Shown piece after piece: positions 32,673 through 37,658 of a stretch of DNA of 37,658 bases. The DNA comes from Entrophospora sp. SA101. Its lineage: Eukaryota; Glomeromycota; Glomeromycetes; Entrophosporales; Entrophosporaceae. Position 1 is the first letter of the stretch. Each line of letters starts with the position of its first letter. The stretch spans positions 25,597 to 63,254 of the forward strand of contig CAUDNR010004622.1 of NCBI GenBank assembly GCA_958430865.1, given 5' to 3'. Under the pieces are notes generated by a model. It was not told the origin of the DNA, ran no database searches, and saw nothing but the letters and a program-made list of their open reading frames with translations. Both the position numbers and the translations under genes were made by a program.

Positions 32673-34305
32673 TAATAAAATTTTTCAAATGTTTAAAAAG
32701 GCTTTAGGATTTTTTATGGGACTTAAGTCTGGTCAGGTTCTAAGATAAACTGCCAGTTCCGTGGCTATATTGAACCGATTTATATCTCGCATTGGTTCAA
32801 TTGGCAGCATGTGATGTAAAATTAATTTCACTATCCATATTAATATTAATATAAGCCAATTTATTCGACCAGAGGAAAATGTATAAATGCTACATTGGCG
32901 TTACGCAATTTTGATGATTGTTTAGTTTTTTTTGGATAATGAACAATTTAAATAAACAATTTTGATTATAATGAATTGCACCACATCCAGAAGTTTAACA
33001 AATAAAAATCAGAATTCAAATGAAGGATCAATATATCCATTTGATTTTAATTTTTTATTTCACCAGTAAAATAACTCCAAAGCAAATTGTAAAATTTCTT
33101 TTCCGATAAAAAATATTATAAAAATATATTTACCCACGTAATAATAAAAGTTAAAATTACTTGATTTTGATTTTTTCAACCAATCCATCATCACCTAATT
33201 TAATTCATAAAAAAATTAAATGTTTTTTGATAATGGTATTAAATGTTTAAAATAGATAGTATGTCTCCGTTAATTTCACCATTATTATTATTTGTATCAT
33301 TAATAGAATTTCAAAATGTGTGCTACTATGTTCTAAATTAGGATATACATATTTATTAAATGATTGTTTTATCACAGACAATGTAAAAGCTTCTAAATAT
33401 TATTGGTGGTGATGAATTATACTAAGAAAAAAATAATTTTTTATAAATAGCATCAATTTTATTATGTATTGTAGATCCTCTGATACAGCACTTAAATTAT
33501 TAACTTTATTAATTGATTTTGATTGGTAAAAATAGAAGAATAACAGTAGAAGAAGTAGTGGAAGTAGTAATGGTAGAGGGAGTAGTAGTAAATCGTTAGA
33601 TAGTGAATTATTTATATCAGATAAAGGTTTTGATGGTAAAAAAGAAAAAACTTATATTGTTTGTTATCATTATCAACTTCTAATATTTTCATTATTATAT
33701 TTTTTAATGCAAGCTTCTGACAACCTTCTCCATTTTCTTGATTTATTAACATACTTGACAAGTATTTTCTTATAAATATTGTTATATTATAAATGAAATG
33801 TGATGTGATTCTTTTTTATTTGTTTTTTTTATTGGGGATTCATGTACGTTATAGAGTGAATTTATATCTAATAATAAATGATCAGCTTTTAAATGTCACA
33901 AGAAGTCGATCGAACAAATTTGGCCCATACGCTAACTTGTCCTAATCATTGTACAAAGCAAGATGATATATTAAGTAAAATTAATATAAATAAATTGAAT
34001 GAATGAATGAATGAATATAAATATATCTTTGAACTTTTAATTTTTTATCAAGAAATTTTTTTTCTTGTTTAAAATGGTTTACCAATCTAAACGGCAATTA
34101 TAATTCTAATTTTTCATTTATTTATTTATTTACTACTATTACAACAACTATCACCACTTCCACTTTCAAAAATATTACAACTTTTTCATATTTATATGTG
34201 TGTGCTTTTATTTAGGTTTTTGGAATGTAAAAAAAAATAAAAATATTACAAATTCTAAGACTTACATTTGCAACATTATTTATTATTTCTTTAAAAAAAA
34301 TTATA
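32673..34305. other. long region without supported gene
   Basis: AT-rich sequence. One stop-free stretch at 33536-33775 (+, 79 codons, no ATG near its start) reads NNSRRSSGSSNGRGSSSKSL, then a hydrophobic part; with upstream SDTALKLLTLLIDFDW in another phase it may be a dead or heavily spliced gene. A frame at 32971 (MNCTTSRSLTNKNQNSNEGS) is also short. GAAT repeats lie near 33995-34015. Nothing is firm. Confidence 0.35.
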
Positions 34306-35312
34306 ATGGGTTGTTGTACATCGAGATTGTTAGATGATGATATTTTGGATTCTTCGGAAGATCCTGTTCCTAGAGGAGGTAAAAAATTTATTTGATTTAT
34401 GTTAATTGATAATTATAATTGGAAAAATGTGATAATTTTTAATTTTAATTAAAATAGAGTGCATTTTAAAGGGAATTGTCGCCAAATTATTATCACTATT
34501 ACTATTACTATTTATTATATTATATTTTTAATGAATTACCTGTGTATAATAATGAATAAAAATTTTTTTTTTTTGTAAAGGAAATAAACCATTCACAAAA
34601 AAAGGATTATCATGGACTTCAGATTCTCCAATAACTATTAATCAATTAAAGAAACAACGTGATGCATTCTGGGATACTGCTCCTAGTTATGAGGTAATAA
34701 TTATTTAATGATTATAATCTATATAATAGCATATAATATCATATCAGATATATTTATGTGTAAATTTTTTTTTAGGGCCGATTAGAGATATGGCAAGCTA
34801 TCCGGTGCGCATGTGAATCAGATGATATTATTCTCTCACAAGCAGTTATTGATACTGCCAATATCACTATACCGACAGGTAATTTGGCTGAAGGATGTTA
34901 TGATGAACTTGGTAATAGATATGTAATACCAGTTTATTGTTTAGTTGATCCAATAAATATTTTGCATAAGGATGGAGGAGGTGAAGGTTCTTCCTCCTCT
35001 TCTTCCTCTTCTGCAGATCGTGGAATAGATGATATGAATTCAAAATTACTTTCAGAACACACAAAAAATAATGAAAAACCTATTAAAATTAGATTATCAA
35101 ATTCATCAAATGATATAATAGTTAACATAAATCCAAAATTAGATACTATTGCCATATTAAAAGCCAAATTATGTATAAATCAAGGGTTGGATGTTAAGAA
35201 GTTTAATGTAAGGATTTTATTTCTTGGACGTTTGTTGGATGATAAATTAAAATTTTCAGATTTAGCACTCAAAGACGGCCAACTACTACAAGGGTTAATT
35301 ACAGAAAAATGA
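34306..35312 (+). CDS. UBTD1/UBTD2-like: UBTD1/UBTD2-type ubiquitin-like domain protein
   Basis: Three exons, 34306-34378, 34581-34693 and 34776-35312, joined in phase for 240 residues, near the 227-234 of animal UBTD1/2. The start MGCCTSRLL offers Gly2 for N-myristoylation and Cys3/Cys4 for palmitoylation, so membrane attachment is likely. The N-terminal UBTD domain is at about 35-135 (QLKKQRDAFWDTAPSYEGRL, AVIDTANITIPTGNL, CYDELGNRYVIPVYCL). A Ser/Gly-rich linker follows, then a ubiquitin-like domain at about 165-240 (IKIRLSNSSNDIIVNI, NVRILFLGRLLDDKLKF, LKDGQLLQGLI). It does not end in Gly-Gly, so it is a domain rather than a conjugated modifier. Animal UBTD proteins interact with ubiquitin enzymes; the role here is inferred. 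No lesions. Confidence 0.93.
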
Positions 35313-36427
35313 TTATATTGTAGATAGAAAGAATTTAAATTGATTGTAGTATAAATAAGATGTTTGAATTAACGAAAGAAGTAAAATAAATTGATTATTC
35401 GAAAAAAAATTTTTTTTAAAAAATACACCCATCCAAAAAAATAGTAAATGTCAATCAACCTGTAGCAGACAAGATATATTGCCAGTTTTTTTGTTACCAG
35501 ATTTTGTTCTGGTAATTAATTATGTACCACAATAGGTTTTACCTTAGTGTTAGCGTTAGTATTATTACGGTATGATATGGTAGGACCCGAGGTCTTTATA
35601 TAAGTCACACAAAATTTTATACTAAATCCTTTTTGGGGGGCGTGAAGGTTGGGTTTGCAAGAGTTATACCATACTTGTACGTGTTATTTCTTATATGATC
35701 AAGTTTCAGTAAAATGGCGCGCACAAAATTTTTATTGAAATTTAAAGTTTTTTACAAGCAAATCTAAAAAGTCAAGTCGAAGATAAGGTTCATGTGATTT
35801 AAGTCGTGAAGCTTGTGAAAAAAAGATAATTGGAAGAATTTCAAGGAAAAAAATCACCAAGAAAATAAAAATATTATTTTCTAATTGGAAGAGTATGAGG
35901 AGCAGGATAATAGTTATTATATTGAAGAACGAAAAAGTTATCAATAAAAATAAAGAATTGAAATCCAAATATAACAACTTGAATTATAACTCGCCTCGTA
36001 AAAAAAATTACAAATAAATCATGTGTAAAAGTGTACAACAATAAAGGCTAACAACGGTGTCAGTCTGACATAGCAACCTCCACATCCAATACATTTATCA
36101 TTATTTTCACGATGATAATAATATTAATAATAGCAATACTAATGGTCATAATAATTGATCGTAGTGGTTATTTTTCGAAATTAAAATAGAGCAATAGTGA
36201 CAATAATAATTGATTTTCTTTTCACTCTTTCATACCAATGTTATCAATACCTTGTCATCACTGTATAATTTCTGATCACTCTGACAATTAAATCACACTA
36301 GTACTAGCTATTTCTTTAAAAAAATATATTTTATTTGTTAAATTGATTTTTTTCTAATGCCTCATTCATATTAATATCTTTTCTTAGTTTACGAATTCTT
36401 TATCGTTTGTTTCTAGATAAATAAAAA
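35313..36427. other. intergenic region, nothing firm
   Basis: A somewhat GC-richer segment at 35540-35720 (GGTAGGACCCGAGGTC, then a run of G at 35634-35640) may be part of an interspersed repeat, but I find no ends. The minus-strand frame 35732-35977 is a hydrophobic shadow of A/T-rich sequence. No gene or RNA is supported. Confidence 0.4.
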
Positions 36428-36755
36428 TAAAATAAACAATTATTACCTTGACAGAATAATCAAAATGATTTATAATCCTCTTAATATCTGACAAAGAAAA
36501 TTAAAATTTTGGAATTAATTTAACGATTAAAATAAAGAGTTGTTGTTCCACCTGTCAATGTTATTATTACTAGGTGAGTATGTCTTTTGTTATCTTTTAA
36601 AAATTAAATAAATTAAAATAAACAATTATTACCTTGACAGAATAATCAAAATGATTTATAATCCTCTTAATATCTGACAAAGAAAATTAAAATTTTGGAA
36701 TTAATTTAACGATTAAAATAAAGAGTTGTTGTTCCACCTGTCAATGTTATTATTA
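36428..36755 (+). repeat. 142-bp exact direct duplication
   Basis: 36428-36569 and 36614-36755 appear identical, with a 186-bp offset. Each copy contains an inverted pair TTGACAG ... CTGTCAA near its ends. No mobile-element ends or coding frame; probably a recent local duplication. Confidence 0.95.
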
Positions 36756-37584
36756 TAAAAATATAAAATGCATAATTGGCGATTCTTCTACAAATCAGAA
36801 AAGTAAATCAGAGAGACGAATAGATTGAATGAATGGTTTTTTTAGCCTGTCAGATTATATGACGTGGGTTCACAAAGTCGTAAGTATAGAACAAAGATAA
36901 AAATTTGGAAATTTGGAAAAAGCGGAATTCTAAAAATCGGAAAGGGCAATATTAAAAACAATTCGTGAAGCAGCTTTAATTACCAATCTGAAAAGGGAGG
37001 TCGTTTGGCAATTTGTTTTGATAAATTAGTAGATTATAAACATGCTGCAATGTATCTTCGGGTATAGATGTACCATAAACCAGTTTATGAATGATGTTCG
37101 CCCTGCAAAGCAAAATATATTTTATATTTAGGATGTATGTGCTTCATTTTAATTAACATGAATAAACTAATAATAACTAGTGAGATTCTCTTTTGCTTTT
37201 TTGTTTCATTTAAATGATTATCATAATTGCTTATATGCTTCGCGATTGTATATTAGTATTAGTATACTATACTAACTAGGTTAGGACTCCAGACAATTAT
37301 ATTAGAGGTCACTCAATTAGTGAGAATGACCATTTTTACTCCCCAAAAGCTCCATATTATGTAATTTTATGTGTAACTAATGCTGATCGTTTCTTAAGAT
37401 CGAATGTTATGTTCGTTAGAACCCTATAAAAACTATAACTGATAATAATAAAAAATAACATACGGGAAAACAGTACATGAACCGTATATTTTCTGTCAAT
37501 AATTTTTTTATAGGGCAAGTGATAGGAATACTACATATTGGCCTAATGGTGCAGTTTTCAAAGTTATGGTTTTATTGCAATATA
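36756..37584. other. intergenic region, nothing supported
   Basis: AT-rich, with no frame of useful length, RNA gene or repeat recognised before the transposon end at 37585. Confidence 0.4.
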
Positions 37585-37658
37585 CAGTACCTGGAAGAAA
37601 GTATCCGAACGCAGTTTTTCGAAAATTCCGCAAAATATTACATAATAAAAAAATAAAT
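37585..37658 (+). mobile_element. left end of a Tc1/mariner-type element running off the window
   Basis: After TA (37583-37584) comes CAGTACCTGGAAGAAAGTAT and on, the typical CAGT start and layout of a Tc1-type terminal inverted repeat. The other end lies outside the window, so this rests on one end only. Confidence 0.6.

Noticed and set aside
35732..35977. Minus-strand hydrophobic ORF as a transporter
   Set aside because: Composition is explained by A-rich plus strand; no conserved motif and irregular segments.

Overview
The window looks like nuclear DNA of a fungus, most likely an arbuscular mycorrhizal fungus of the Rhizophagus type (Glomeromycotina). Grounds: about 75 % A+T; many short AT-rich introns; a stand-alone 5S rRNA gene; and several members of gene families expanded in that lineage (BTB-TLDc, CxxC-kinase, HECT and F-box proteins) among decayed DNA transposons. 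The organism is inferred from gene content only. A run of ten Ns at 27255-27264 marks a scaffold join.

Layout. 1-3200: transposon graveyard with a collapsed hAT transposase, an unknown repeat copy, and a BED-like remnant split by a truncated Tc1 element. 3900-5090: two-exon F-box gene (-). 5260-6980: unrecognised ORF, mitochondrial Hsp70 pseudogene and a 5S rRNA gene. 7073-10547: complete 15-exon muskelin gene (-). 10738-15396: SPT6 (+), divergent from muskelin across 190 bp, but broken off inside its first SH2 domain. 15484-17033: protein kinase (-) with a late nonsense codon and frameshift. 17081-17855: MITE at the kinase 5' side. 19329-21048: BTB-BACK-TLDc gene. 21591-23276: seven 22-bp tandem repeats followed by an integrase-type DDE transposase with one in-frame TGA. 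24177-26865: seven-exon HECT-type gene (-) with one stop and one frameshift. 27942-31870: two nearly identical LTR-like repeats, one joined to a headless kinase 3' half. 32100-32700: two MITEs. 34306-35312: intact UBTD-type ubiquitin-like gene. 36428-36755: exact 142-bp direct duplication. 37585-end: left end of another Tc1-type element.

How the genes relate. Core genes (muskelin, UBTD-like, most of SPT6) have clean reading frames. Several products belong to ubiquitin pathways (muskelin of the GID/CTLH ligase, F-box protein, HECT protein, UBTD-like), but nothing shows they form one system; they are separate eukaryotic genes with their own promoters. Lineage-expanded and mobile genes carry one or two lesions each, which fits recent decay or uncorrected sequence errors. 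All exon coordinates were derived by hand from reading frame, splice sites and remembered family patterns, without any database search.
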